Positions 42,701 to 50,626 of a stretch of 53,900 nt of DNA are shown piece by piece. Position numbers and translations under genes: made by a program. Under the pieces are notes generated by a model. It was not told the origin of the DNA. It was given only the letters and a program-made list of their open reading frames with translations, and did not search any database. Source of the DNA: an uncultured Bacteroidota bacterium (GTDB lineage: Bacteria; Bacteroidota; Bacteroidia; Bacteroidales; UBA12481); NCBI GenBank assembly GCA_903851365.1, contig CAINOB010000020.1, positions 170,986 to 224,885 on the forward strand. Reading direction: 5' to 3'. Positions within the stretch are counted from its first letter, which is position 1. Every line of letters starts with the position of its first letter.

Positions 42701-43505
42701 AATGAATTGCTTTTTCGAGATAGAAAACGGATGAATCTTCGGGAGCACCGCCGACATCACCGGTACCAAAATACCTGTATCCCAGGTAAATGCCTGATTT
42801 TTCACCGGTTTTATCCACTGTTGCGTTCCACTTTGGATCTTTCGAGAGATCGCCGCGGAGTCTGGCGCCATAGGAGCCCGGGTTGAGTGCAGCGAAAACC
42901 CTTGATCCGTCGACACCTGTCCAGGCGCCGATATCAAAAGGAACACCAAAAGGAGCGCCCCATGTTAATTTTTGTGTTGAGAATCCGGAAAGTCCGCAAT
43001 GCTGCATAATGGTAGGCAGTGCATATCCGAATCCAAAGCAATCGGGGAGAAAAATGTCATAACTTTTTACCCCAAATTCCTTTTTATAATAACTCTGGCC
43101 GATGAGGATGGTACGTATTACTGCTTCAGGAGAAGAAATATTTACATCGGTAGCATCGAGTGAACTGCCGCAGATATTCCACCGTCCGGCAGCGATATAC
43201 TCTTTCACGCGCTGCCATGCCTCAGGATAATATTCCTTCATGAGCATGTATTTGATAGCACCTTCGAAACTAAACTTGTAATCGGGGTACTTCTCAAAAA
43301 GCTTGAAATTGTCGTTAAAAGTGTTTGGGAGATACTCATTGATTGAGGTTTGAATCGTCCACTGCCATTGGGTGTCGAAATGGGCGGTGCCAATAACATG
43401 TAGTGCTTTTGTTTTGGCGCTTGAACCGTCCTGGGCCATAACCTGCCCGAATAGGCTGGTCAGTCCGATTAACGCAATCAGTGTACCTTTTTGAAAACTT
43501 GTCAT
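39744..43505 (-). CDS. GH38 alpha-mannosidase with C-terminal PA14 domain
   Basis: 1253 residues. Signal peptide about 1-24 (ending QVMAQ). GH38 catalytic domain (about 35-420) with HVIGTAHFDTQWQW (His42, Asp44 zinc ligands), Asp155 in FLPDCFGFGYALP (zinc ligand and nucleophile position) and LWHQFHDDLTGTS. A middle and large beta domain follows (about 430-870), then a beta-sandwich with repeated Ig-like strands, and finally a PA14 domain (about 1115-1250: YEGRW...LPDWS, YDGYIKVPTAGAYTLFTTSDDGS, KVKIQYYNGSTDFAF), a common carbohydrate-binding add-on. It trims alpha-mannosides outside the cytoplasm. It has its own consensus -7 box. It reads toward the his promoter on the same strand without an obvious terminator. 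Confidence 0.93.
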   Translation of the reverse strand: MTSFQKGTLIALIGLTSLFGQVMAQDGSSAKTKALHVIGTAHFDTQWQWTIQTSINEYLPNTFNDNFKLFEKYPDYKFSFEGAIKYMLMKEYYPEAWQRVKEYIAAGRWNICGSSLDATDVNISSPEAVIRTILIGQSYYKKEFGVKSYDIFLPDCFGFGYALPTIMQHCGLSGFSTQKLTWGAPFGVPFDIGAWTGVDGSRVFAALNPGSYGARLRGDLSKDPKWNATVDKTGEKSGIYLGYRYFGTGDVGGAPEDSSVFYLEKAIHSDGPLKIISAPADLMARELSSAQLDKLPQFNGELLTSPHGNGCYSSQAAMKMLNRKNELLADAAERSAVMANWLGATYYPKQTLQEAWIRFLWHQFHDDLTGTSIPDVYTFSWNDELLSQNQFAGVLENTAGGVIRGLDTRTNGIPVVIYNPLSIDREDLVTATVELPGTLNQVRVYDGAGKEVPSQIASLNGRMATVIIAAHCAPVSYQVFDVVPSAQPCTLATGLTVKKNLLENTRYKVTLDKNGDVSSLFDKIAKKEMLKAPIRLEMLDDKSVSWPAWEVMYESVTKAPRSFFDAPVITITENGPARVTLCVVRKRDGSEIKQYISLAAGLAGDRLDFRNELDWNSQGTLLKAAFPLAVSNAQATYDIGIGTIRRDNNQPKLYEVPAQQWADVTQGDNSYGVTVMSDYKMGWDKPADNQIRLTLLRTPATGRGYMDQATNDIGIHTFSFAIGGHKGDWRDGSSQWSATRLNQPLVAFNAPKHEGSLGNAFSMLSVSTSQVAVKALKQAEQTDEIVIRVQELFGKDAKAVKLIFPAGIVSAREVNGIEETSGKAVVENGQLVFDIKSYQPKTFAVKLAKPAQSIGRKTSQWLALNYDIDGVSFDANRTDGDFDGKGNTYPAELWPSEIVSNDVVFKMGSSADGQKNFITAKGQTINIPDGVFNTVYVMVSSIDQDQTAEFKVDGKSVKVEIPYYSGNIGQWDKRDLRNGYKQSIRINGVAHPKPVALIPAFVKHVPVGYVATHRHLGKTNENEAYKFGYLFRIAIDIPAGAKTLLLPDSKNIRIAAISVSNDANRLSKAAGPISVDFPRDPAKTKEAAAKLNEPISFEGLKPLAALNSEPANLKPGLTWAYYEGRWRRLPDWSKLTPVKSGTCLTPELPADHKAEYFGVVYDGYIKVPTAGAYTLFTTSDDGSNITIDDVLITDNDGAHGESEEAGYVLLAAGLHKVKIQYYNGSTDFAFSVAVEGPGLKKQAVPANWWLSTK

Positions 43506-43538
43506 AACGGATGGTTTGTTTTTGATTTAACAGAAACG

Positions 43539-43546
43539 CAAACTTA
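43539..43546 (-). promoter_or_regulatory. Consensus -7 box of the GH38 gene
   Basis: On the minus strand TAAGTTTG, an exact TAnnTTTG, 33 bases before the ATG at 43505. No -33 TTG at the usual spacing. Confidence 0.5.
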
Positions 43547-43633
43547 CCCTATTCATGAGCGAATAAAGAGTAGGAAATGTTAAAAAATGTAAAAAAATGT
43601 GACGGGTGGCAAGTGACGGGTGACAATCAATTA

Positions 43634-44440
43634 TCAACTCACCTTGTAGTGATCCATCAATATCCAGGACATCAGGGAATGTGGCAGAAATGGCTTGAGG
43701 TGAGCTATCAGGCGCTGGTCGAAGCGGCCAATGATATAATGAAATTTCGGCTTATTCTTTTTAACAATCTTGCCAATCGTGCGTGCCAGAACCATAGGAT
43801 CCGAACCGCCCTGCTCATCTTTGGCCATCATTGCGATGGCATTTTGATAGTTCTTATCGTAAACACTACCCTTTGAATCTATTTCAGTAAATATCCTTGC
43901 AGAGGTAAATCCTGTTTTAAAATCGCCAGGATTTATTATCACCACCCTGATATTAAATGGCTTAACTTCCATTGACAATGCCTCACTGTAACCTTCGACA
44001 GCATATTTTGCAGCAGAATAATGGCCCTGAAACGGAAGCCCCATAAGGCCTCCGATTGAACTGACATTAATAATTTTGCCTGATTTCTTTTCCCGCATGT
44101 AAGGCAGGACGGTACGGATGACAGTTGCCATACCGAAAAAATTAGTATCCAGTTGTTTACGGGTTTCCACTTCAGAAAAATTCTCTAAAGCCCCACCGAT
44201 GCCCATGCCGGCATTATTAATCAGGACGTCGATTTTCCCCTCGGCGGCAATGACCTCATTTACGGCTGTTGCTACGGATTTTTCATCCGTAACATCCATT
44301 TTGATAACCTTATACGGATATTTCATTCCATCAGGTTTGCGGCTGGTTCCATAAACGGTGTGACCCTGTGAAGCCAGGTGTTCAGCCATTGCTTTTCCAA
44401 GACCGGATGAAGCTCCGGTAATCAGTATGACCTGAGGCAT
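43634..44440 (-). CDS. SDR oxidoreductase, candidate 3-ketosphinganine reductase
   Basis: 268 residues, classical SDR: ITGASSGLGKAMAEHL (9-15 nucleotide loop), NNAG (75-78), INVSS with Ser127/128, and Tyr141-x-x-x-Lys145 (YSAAKYAVEG). The C-terminal helices are hydrophobic with PFLPHSLMSWILMDHYKV, as in lipid SDRs. It begins 11 bases after the serine palmitoyltransferase gene, and the second step of sphingoid-base synthesis is reduction of 3-ketosphinganine, so this is the obvious candidate. The family alone would allow many other substrates; the assignment rests on the neighbour. Confidence 0.8.
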   Translation of the reverse strand: MPQVILITGASSGLGKAMAEHLASQGHTVYGTSRKPDGMKYPYKVIKMDVTDEKSVATAVNEVIAAEGKIDVLINNAGMGIGGALENFSEVETRKQLDTNFFGMATVIRTVLPYMREKKSGKIINVSSIGGLMGLPFQGHYSAAKYAVEGYSEALSMEVKPFNIRVVIINPGDFKTGFTSARIFTEIDSKGSVYDKNYQNAIAMMAKDEQGGSDPMVLARTIGKIVKKNKPKFHYIIGRFDQRLIAHLKPFLPHSLMSWILMDHYKVS

Positions 44441-44451
44441 AGTTTTACTTT

Positions 44452-45636
44452 TTAGAGAATCCCAAGCATTTTTGAAATACGGGCGATGTTCTCGATAGCG
44501 AAATCAACCTGTTTGTGAGTATGCGTTGCAATCAGGGAGAACCTGATCAAAGTGTCATTTGGCGGTACAGCTGGAGCTACCACTGGATTAACAAATACGC
44601 CGGCTTCAAGAAGTAATTTGGTCAGGATAAGAGTTTTATCCATATCACCTACCCGCAAGGGAATAATTGGGCTTTCGGCCAGGCCGGTATGGAAGCCGAG
44701 GTCCTGGAAGGCTTTCAGTGAATAGCGGCTCAATTCCCAGAGCTTGTCTATACGTTCCGGTTCTGACTTCATGATCTCCAGGGAGGCAAGAACGGTTGCT
44801 GTGGAAGCAGGAGTCATAGAAGCGCTGAAAATCAGAGCCCTGGAATTATGTTTCAAGAAGTTGATCGTATCAAAATCCCCGGCAATGAAACCTCCTAAAG
44901 AAGCGAATGATTTGCTGAAGGTTCCCATGATCACGTCAACTTTATCAGTCAGACCAAAATGATCAGCAGTACCCCGACCGCATTTTCCCAAAACTCCTAA
45001 TGAATGGGCATCATCCACCATAATCGTGGCATGATATTTTTCAGCCAGCTCAACGATTTCAGGCAATTTAACAATATCGCCCTCCATGCTGAAAATACCG
45101 TCAACGACAATAAATTTCAGTTTACCATGAGGCATCACTTTGAGCCTTCTTTTGAGGGCATCCATGTCATTGTGGGCAAACTTAACCGTTTTGGCAAACG
45201 AAAGTCGCGCGCCCTCAATAATTGATGCATGATCGAGAGCATCAAGCAAGATAAAATCACCGCGTAAAGGAAGAGTGGAAATGGCACCCAGGTTTGACTG
45301 GAAACCAGTGCTGTAACAGAGTGCAGCTTGTTTTCCAGTGAATTCAGCGAGCTTGCTTTCCAATTCGATATGGAGATCAAGCGTGCCATTCAAGAACCTT
45401 GATCCGGCACAACCGGTGCCATATTTTTTGGTTGCCTGAACTGCTGCTTCAATAACTTTTGGATGGTTTGTCAGGCCCAGGTAGCTATTGGAGCCGAACA
45501 TTAAAACTTTTTTTCCATTGATGATGACTTCCGTGTCCTGTTCGGATTCGATCACCCGGAAGTACGGATAAACCCCAGCAGCCTGGACTTTTTGGGGTGC
45601 GTCGTACTTACTTAGTCTGTCTTGTAATATGCCCAT
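44452..45636 (-). CDS. spt: Serine palmitoyltransferase-like PLP enzyme (alpha-oxoamine synthase)
   Basis: 394 residues from the ATG at 45636; a TTG 9 bases upstream is less likely. Fold-type I alpha-oxoamine synthase: FGSNSYLGL, GTGCAGSRFLNGT, LDALDHASIIEGARLS, VDGIFSMEGD, MVDDAHSLG and GTFSKSFASLGG. The spacing His136, Asp208, His211, Lys242 is the same as His159, Asp231, His234, Lys265 of the Sphingomonas serine palmitoyltransferase. It condenses serine with a long-chain acyl-CoA to 3-ketosphinganine in the cytosol. Glycine C-acetyltransferase or 8-amino-7-oxononanoate synthase are alternatives, but the SDR and glycosyltransferase neighbours and Bacteroidota origin favour sphingolipids. 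Confidence 0.8.
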   Translation of the reverse strand: MGILQDRLSKYDAPQKVQAAGVYPYFRVIESEQDTEVIINGKKVLMFGSNSYLGLTNHPKVIEAAVQATKKYGTGCAGSRFLNGTLDLHIELESKLAEFTGKQAALCYSTGFQSNLGAISTLPLRGDFILLDALDHASIIEGARLSFAKTVKFAHNDMDALKRRLKVMPHGKLKFIVVDGIFSMEGDIVKLPEIVELAEKYHATIMVDDAHSLGVLGKCGRGTADHFGLTDKVDVIMGTFSKSFASLGGFIAGDFDTINFLKHNSRALIFSASMTPASTATVLASLEIMKSEPERIDKLWELSRYSLKAFQDLGFHTGLAESPIIPLRVGDMDKTLILTKLLLEAGVFVNPVVAPAVPPNDTLIRFSLIATHTHKQVDFAIENIARISKMLGIL

Positions 45637-45672
45637 AGGGGGCAATATTAACGCTTTTCTTAATTAAATGTA

Positions 45673-46689
45673 TTATTTATCAGCAGATTTTTGGCAAAGT
45701 TCGGTATAAATACCGATCAGTTTAGCGCGTATTTTGTCCTCGTCGAATTGCTCCAGGAGATGGATCGACAATTGGCGGTCATCTTCACGAAATTCATTAT
45801 CAGTCATTAGCTTACGGACCAGATGGATGAATTCATCGGTTGTTGAAGCCAGGAGGTAAGGATGTTCATAAAGCAACCTGTATTCAGGAAGATCCTTGAA
45901 AATTACCGGCAAACCGCTTGCTGCAGCCTCCAGTGGAGCCATAGGGCAATTCTCCTGATTTGAAGGAAAAAGGAAAAGGTCAGCAGCACTATATATGAGT
46001 GGCATATCGTCTAATTCAAACATCCCGGGGAATGACACATTAGGGGTTGCATCGGCGATACGATCATGTATTCGGATCAATCCTTCAGTCAGGGCACCGA
46101 AAGGGCGCCCACCTGCCCAAACAAATTTTGCCTCAGGAATTGCTGCTGCGACATCAAGAAAATCTTCCACCCCTTTTCTTCCTTCGAGCTGTCCAACACC
46201 CAGAACAACAAAATCCTCCTCCGCCAGGCCCAGCTTTTCACGCCCCGCTTTTCTTTTTTCGTCAGAGCTTTTCCAGAATTCCAGCGGAACAGGATTATAC
46301 ATTTTCACGATCCGGGTTTTGGCGTGCAGATCGCGAATTGCCTGTTCAACCATTGGGGAAAGCGCGATACAAACATCGGCATAGGAGTATACAAGACGAA
46401 AATAAAACCGAATAAATGGCATCAGCAATTGCCAGCCCGGGATCGAACCTCTGGCGGAATCAGGAATTACATGCACGGTAAGTATCCGGCGTCCCTTATA
46501 GCCTATTCCCCGGAGGAAATAGAGCATTCCATAGGTATGTGAATGAAACACATCTCCACGGCCCTCGCCGTTTACTACCACCTCGATATCGCCCTTTTTA
46601 CCGAGCAGCTCAACCATCTGGACAAATACAGTATAAACGCCATTGCCCTTGACGACCTTTGCCATTTCATATACGAGGTGAACTTTCAT
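45673..46689 (-). CDS. Family 4 glycosyltransferase, diacylglycerol/lipid glucosyltransferase-like
   Basis: 338 residues, GT-B fold. The N-terminus MKVHLVYEMAKVVKGNGVYTVFV, VLGVGQLEGRKGVEDFL in the second domain, and the EX7E motif in SNQENCPMAPLEAAASGLPVIF with DLPEY resemble the small GT4 enzymes of Firmicutes that put glucose on diacylglycerol. It would use a nucleotide sugar at the cytoplasmic membrane face. It lies 36 bases before the serine palmitoyltransferase gene and 3 bases after GH110. A sphingoid or ceramide acceptor is a reasonable guess from position only. Confidence 0.8.
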   Translation of the reverse strand: MKVHLVYEMAKVVKGNGVYTVFVQMVELLGKKGDIEVVVNGEGRGDVFHSHTYGMLYFLRGIGYKGRRILTVHVIPDSARGSIPGWQLLMPFIRFYFRLVYSYADVCIALSPMVEQAIRDLHAKTRIVKMYNPVPLEFWKSSDEKRKAGREKLGLAEEDFVVLGVGQLEGRKGVEDFLDVAAAIPEAKFVWAGGRPFGALTEGLIRIHDRIADATPNVSFPGMFELDDMPLIYSAADLFLFPSNQENCPMAPLEAAASGLPVIFKDLPEYRLLYEHPYLLASTTDEFIHLVRKLMTDNEFREDDRQLSIHLLEQFDEDKIRAKLIGIYTELCQKSADK

Positions 46690-46692
46690 GCC

Positions 46693-48525
46693 TTACTGTA
46701 ACAAAAATTGAGCCTTACCCAACTGAAGGTCTTTCTTTGTCATATCGGAAATCCGGATATTATGCCCCAAAACGGTCGGATCTATCACGTTATCCTTTAT
46801 TACGACTCCTTTACAAAATTCCAAAGAGATGTTGAATTTCCTGGGATGCCAGGGCTGATAGCTATGGCTTGCTGTCAGTTTGTTCCCAATAAACGACAGA
46901 TTGTCAACAGAGCGGGCATAAAGAACAGGGTAATCAAACATGTCGAACTGATTATTTTCAATCCGGATATTACGATGAAAACCGGGTTTCTTTGCATCTG
47001 GTTTAGGAATTTCCGGATAAATGCTGATGACCGCTTCGCAAAACTGATACATAGAGGTAAGGCACTGGTCGGTAAAATGATTATTCCGGATAAGCACATC
47101 TTTCACCCCACCCGATTCATACCAGTTGTTTGCGTCGCCGGCAATCAGAATGGCAGACCCGCTGGATTCAAACAGGTTATTTTCAATGATCACTTTTCCC
47201 GGGGTCGACATCAGGATGCCGCGGGCACGACAGCTTTCAAACCGGCAATTGGTTATGAGAACATCCGGCGTCCACGTTAAGTTTTCAAGGGCATATCCGG
47301 GCTCGATTCCTGCAGGTACCTGATCTTTAAAATGAAGTCTGAAAAGTTCCGGACTGATGGCTTCGAACCTGCCGGCAATGCCATTAGCCACTGTGACCAT
47401 TGAATTATTTTCAATGAAGCCAATCTTCTCACCTTCACGGGCCCAAATCATACCGACACTCTGCGCGTGCATGAATTTGCAGAGCAAGGTACTGGCATCC
47501 AGCTTCTCCATGATCCTGACACTGGTACCATGAACATTGATCGGATCGTCCATCAAGCCGTGAAAGCTACACTGATCAATGGTGATTTTTCCGGCACAAT
47601 TTGAAAAGTGGAGACCATCATCGTGGCCCGAGAGAATTCTGTTTTTCGCTGGATTAGGCACTGAGTTTACCCTTCGAAAAGTCAGGTTTTCAGTATATTG
47701 AGATAATATTCCAAGTCCGGCATTATGGTACATATTCAGATCCTCGATCAGTATATTCCTGCTATTGGTAATAAAAATCCCTGCATGATCGCGTTCACTG
47801 TGCCGGAGTACCAGGAAATTACCTTTAGCTGGCAGCCGTTTAAATGCATAATTCAGCCTGACCAGTCCCGGTGAAAGTTCCTGGGCCTGGTAGTTATTCC
47901 AGCCTCCTCCCAGACAGCCCCAATCGCCTGTTTTATAAGCAACGCTGCGTGTTTCACGGTCGAATTCCATCGTTCCCCACCACTGGCTTTTCCATCCCTC
48001 ACCCAGGAATACCAATTTTCCTTTTTCGATCACATAGGGTGATTCTACTTTATCTATCCTGATATCCAGGTAGGATGGAGTAACCTCAACCACTTCGCAT
48101 TCAGCAGTTAAAGGGATATCCCAATCAATGCTGACTCCTTTTATTGTGATATCACTGCTTCCATCCAGAGTAAAAGGCTGCATACGGTCGTGGAAAACAA
48201 TATCCGAACCTCCACAGTCAACCGTAACCCCTTTGAGCCCTTCAAGAAGAATGGCGCACCTTCTGGGATTATTTACTGTAGTGTTGGATTCGTAATATAC
48301 TTTCTCGATGCATTGATGAGGCCAGAAATCATATCGGCCCCGCGGAAAATAAACTACCATATTGGCCTTCCCTTTGCAAGCATCAAGTGCTTTTTGGACA
48401 TAAGGAACAGCATTCACCCTGGAATCCGGTTTAAGGCCGAATGATACAATATTTACCGTATCAGGATTTGAATATACTGCCGCTGAAAGGAATAAAACCA
48501 GACAAGTGGAAAGAAGAATTCTCAT
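46693..48525 (-). CDS. GH110 alpha-1,3-galactosidase-like enzyme
   Basis: 610 residues. Signal peptide about 1-19. A right-handed parallel beta-helix follows with GH110 features: FPRGRYDFWPHQCIEKVYYESNTT, IVFHDRMQPFTLDGSSDITIKGVSIDWDIPLTAE, GILSQYTENL, FHGLMDDPINVHG, and CRARGILMSTPGKVIIENNLFESSG. GH110 enzymes release terminal alpha-1,3-galactose from blood-group B and linear B glycans or galactolipids. It would act in the periplasm. It lies between the outer-membrane gene and the GT4 gene in the same run. A related GH110-like family cannot be excluded, as the catalytic Asp were not mapped. Confidence 0.85.
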   Translation of the reverse strand: MRILLSTCLVLFLSAAVYSNPDTVNIVSFGLKPDSRVNAVPYVQKALDACKGKANMVVYFPRGRYDFWPHQCIEKVYYESNTTVNNPRRCAILLEGLKGVTVDCGGSDIVFHDRMQPFTLDGSSDITIKGVSIDWDIPLTAECEVVEVTPSYLDIRIDKVESPYVIEKGKLVFLGEGWKSQWWGTMEFDRETRSVAYKTGDWGCLGGGWNNYQAQELSPGLVRLNYAFKRLPAKGNFLVLRHSERDHAGIFITNSRNILIEDLNMYHNAGLGILSQYTENLTFRRVNSVPNPAKNRILSGHDDGLHFSNCAGKITIDQCSFHGLMDDPINVHGTSVRIMEKLDASTLLCKFMHAQSVGMIWAREGEKIGFIENNSMVTVANGIAGRFEAISPELFRLHFKDQVPAGIEPGYALENLTWTPDVLITNCRFESCRARGILMSTPGKVIIENNLFESSGSAILIAGDANNWYESGGVKDVLIRNNHFTDQCLTSMYQFCEAVISIYPEIPKPDAKKPGFHRNIRIENNQFDMFDYPVLYARSVDNLSFIGNKLTASHSYQPWHPRKFNISLEFCKGVVIKDNVIDPTVLGHNIRISDMTKKDLQLGKAQFLLQ

Positions 48526-48549
48526 AATTAAAGTTTTCGTGAAGATATC

Positions 48550-49629
48550 TCAGATTTCATAAACAACTGCCAGTCCCAGGAATGAAAATCCCGGAATATT
48601 CCTGAATTGTCCGTGCGGGTTTATGCCGGAATAATAACGAAAATAACCTCCTAACCTTCCGATGTTCTGGCTGGTTTTAACCTGGCGCCATCCTGCATAT
48701 ATATTTATGCAGGGTGCATATTCCTCACCAAGAGTAACTGTCCGGAAACCATTTGGGGATGATTTGTCGGACTCATATAATGAATATCCGAACCGGATTC
48801 TTTCACGCAATTCTGCCGAAACTACCGGGTAGAACCGCCCGATCCTAAGTGGTCCGGAGGGCCCGTCATACTGATATCTGATATAACCTTCAACCCGACG
48901 TTTGGATGCGACAAAAGCAGCGGGATCAGCATCAGCAGACGCCATGGAATAATATCCTCTGGACCCGTGAAATGGATACAAAAACTTTCCGCCAATGCTA
49001 AAGGAATGATTATTGGAACCAGTGCTCCAGGGATCATTCAGCGTAACCGAAGCTTCACCGGTTTCATAGGAGACATTCACCCTCGTAATCGGAAAGCCCG
49101 CTTCTTTTCTAAAAAGTGCAAGTTCGTCGCCAATATGGGTGCTTTCATGTTGTAGCAAGGCTAATCGAATCATCACATTTTTCAGGAACCCTTTATTGAT
49201 TTCTTTTAGCAGATATAGTTCCGGCAGTCCGGCTCGATAATCCACATTCAAAATGGGCACTGATTGCCGGTTCAGACAGTCGAACCATACATTTGCAGAA
49301 AGAGAACCCGCAACAGCGAATCTCATGGTACCTTTCCACAACTTTAAAGTTTTGACATACAAAGGGATATCAGTTCCAAGCGTGAATTCCAGGACAATGA
49401 TCTTTTGTGCCGTCCTGTTGCGGTTGTTGTTATAATCGGTGGCGTTCGGTACTGATCCGCTTTGGATCCTGTTTGCAGGAGAATAAATATCCGAAACATA
49501 ATACTGGCCGAAATCGCGTTTGATAAGAAATCCAGATGCTGTTGAATCCTTGACCTGGGCACAAATCGGGACTGAAAAAACAAAGAATACCCAGAGGCTA
49601 ATGGTTTTTATTTTCCCATCCACGTTCAT
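48550..49629 (-). CDS. Outer-membrane barrel-like protein, DUF1207-like
   Basis: 359 residues. Signal peptide about 1-24. Many amphipathic beta strands with Tyr/Arg end, closing with LGLAVVYEI, fit an outer-membrane barrel. The motif LLQHESTHIGDELAL resembles the xHxSSHLGDE signature of DUF1207. The ATG overlaps the URO-D stop (ATGA), so they are translated together. Function is unknown; with two glycosidases beside it, a glycan or lipid passage role is possible but unproven. Confidence 0.65.
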   Translation of the reverse strand: MNVDGKIKTISLWVFFVFSVPICAQVKDSTASGFLIKRDFGQYYVSDIYSPANRIQSGSVPNATDYNNNRNRTAQKIIVLEFTLGTDIPLYVKTLKLWKGTMRFAVAGSLSANVWFDCLNRQSVPILNVDYRAGLPELYLLKEINKGFLKNVMIRLALLQHESTHIGDELALFRKEAGFPITRVNVSYETGEASVTLNDPWSTGSNNHSFSIGGKFLYPFHGSRGYYSMASADADPAAFVASKRRVEGYIRYQYDGPSGPLRIGRFYPVVSAELRERIRFGYSLYESDKSSPNGFRTVTLGEEYAPCINIYAGWRQVKTSQNIGRLGGYFRYYSGINPHGQFRNIPGFSFLGLAVVYEI

Positions 49630-50624
49630 GGCTCACATGCCCTCCGCATGGCCAGAAGGTTATCCAAAGGGGTATTAACGGTAATCTCGCATCCGCCTGA
49701 CAGCATGAAACGCCGGCCTTTCTCCCGTTCCAGAAGTGATTTTGATCGCTCAAAAATTTTGTGGGCGGTCAGGTCCTGAATTTCCACAGGATTGATATTT
49801 CCACACCTCACCACCTGGGGTCCGAACGCATGAAATGCCTCATCCATATCCGTCATAAAATCGAGATCAAAAATATCAAGTCCAAGTCTGGAAAGGTCGG
49901 GCCAAAGGTGAGTAGTATTTCCACAGATATGAAATTTGACGAGTGCACCCAACGAATGGATGTACTCGACCAGCTGCCGGTGACGGTCGAAAACAAAGGT
50001 ATGATAGGTATCCGGGTCAATCTGTGAACAAATGGCATCGCCAACCCCGATCAGGTCGCAACCTGCAGCAATCTGTTCACGGGCAAAATCTTTGGCGGTA
50101 TCCAGGCACTTATCTAACAGGAGATGTGAGGAATCCGGATCCATCATCAGCATCAGGAGCATTTCCGTAACTCCGGCCAGATCACAGGCTTCGGCCAGGG
50201 GGCCCTCCACCCATCCCATTACCGGGACCGATCCCATAAGAATTTCCTGATAGTACCGGGCACCGTTTATGCGGTCGAGAGTACGCTGATTTTTAAGGAC
50301 ATCGGGGCGTTTAAGGTTGATAATATCCTGTGGGGTTGTAATTACATTTGCCTTGCACTGCGGCACTCCTTCCGGGATAAAATCGATCGGTGCACCAAAT
50401 GCGGAAGTCTCGCGATAGGGATCCGAGATCAGGCTGACTATATCGAAGTCGAAATATTCAAGGCATTTGACATTCGATTCGACCAGTACCCGGTAGTCCG
50501 ATGCCAGTTCTCCATAAGTATTTCCGTTAAACCGTGCCGCGAAGTGCATCAGGATAGGATAAAAAGGCGCTCTCTCAACCGGCTCACCTTTGATGAGCTT
50601 GACGAATTCCGATTTCTTGTTCAT
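49626..50624 (-). CDS. URO-D family methyltransferase-like protein (MtaA/CmuA-like)
   Basis: 332 residues. URO-D barrel with GWVEGPLAEACDLAG, DLIGVGDAICSQIDPDTY, a zinc motif His-x-Cys in VKFHICGNTTHL and a further Cys in MLSGGCEITVNTP. His-Cys-Cys zinc sites define the corrinoid/coenzyme M methyltransferases MtaA and CmuA rather than HemE. No methanogenic or corrinoid partner gene is in the window, so the methyl donor is open. It begins 2 bases after GH127 and overlaps the OMP gene. Confidence 0.82.
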   Translation of the reverse strand: MNKKSEFVKLIKGEPVERAPFYPILMHFAARFNGNTYGELASDYRVLVESNVKCLEYFDFDIVSLISDPYRETSAFGAPIDFIPEGVPQCKANVITTPQDIINLKRPDVLKNQRTLDRINGARYYQEILMGSVPVMGWVEGPLAEACDLAGVTEMLLMLMMDPDSSHLLLDKCLDTAKDFAREQIAAGCDLIGVGDAICSQIDPDTYHTFVFDRHRQLVEYIHSLGALVKFHICGNTTHLWPDLSRLGLDIFDLDFMTDMDEAFHAFGPQVVRCGNINPVEIQDLTAHKIFERSKSLLEREKGRRFMLSGGCEITVNTPLDNLLAMRRACEP

Positions 50625-50626
50625 TT

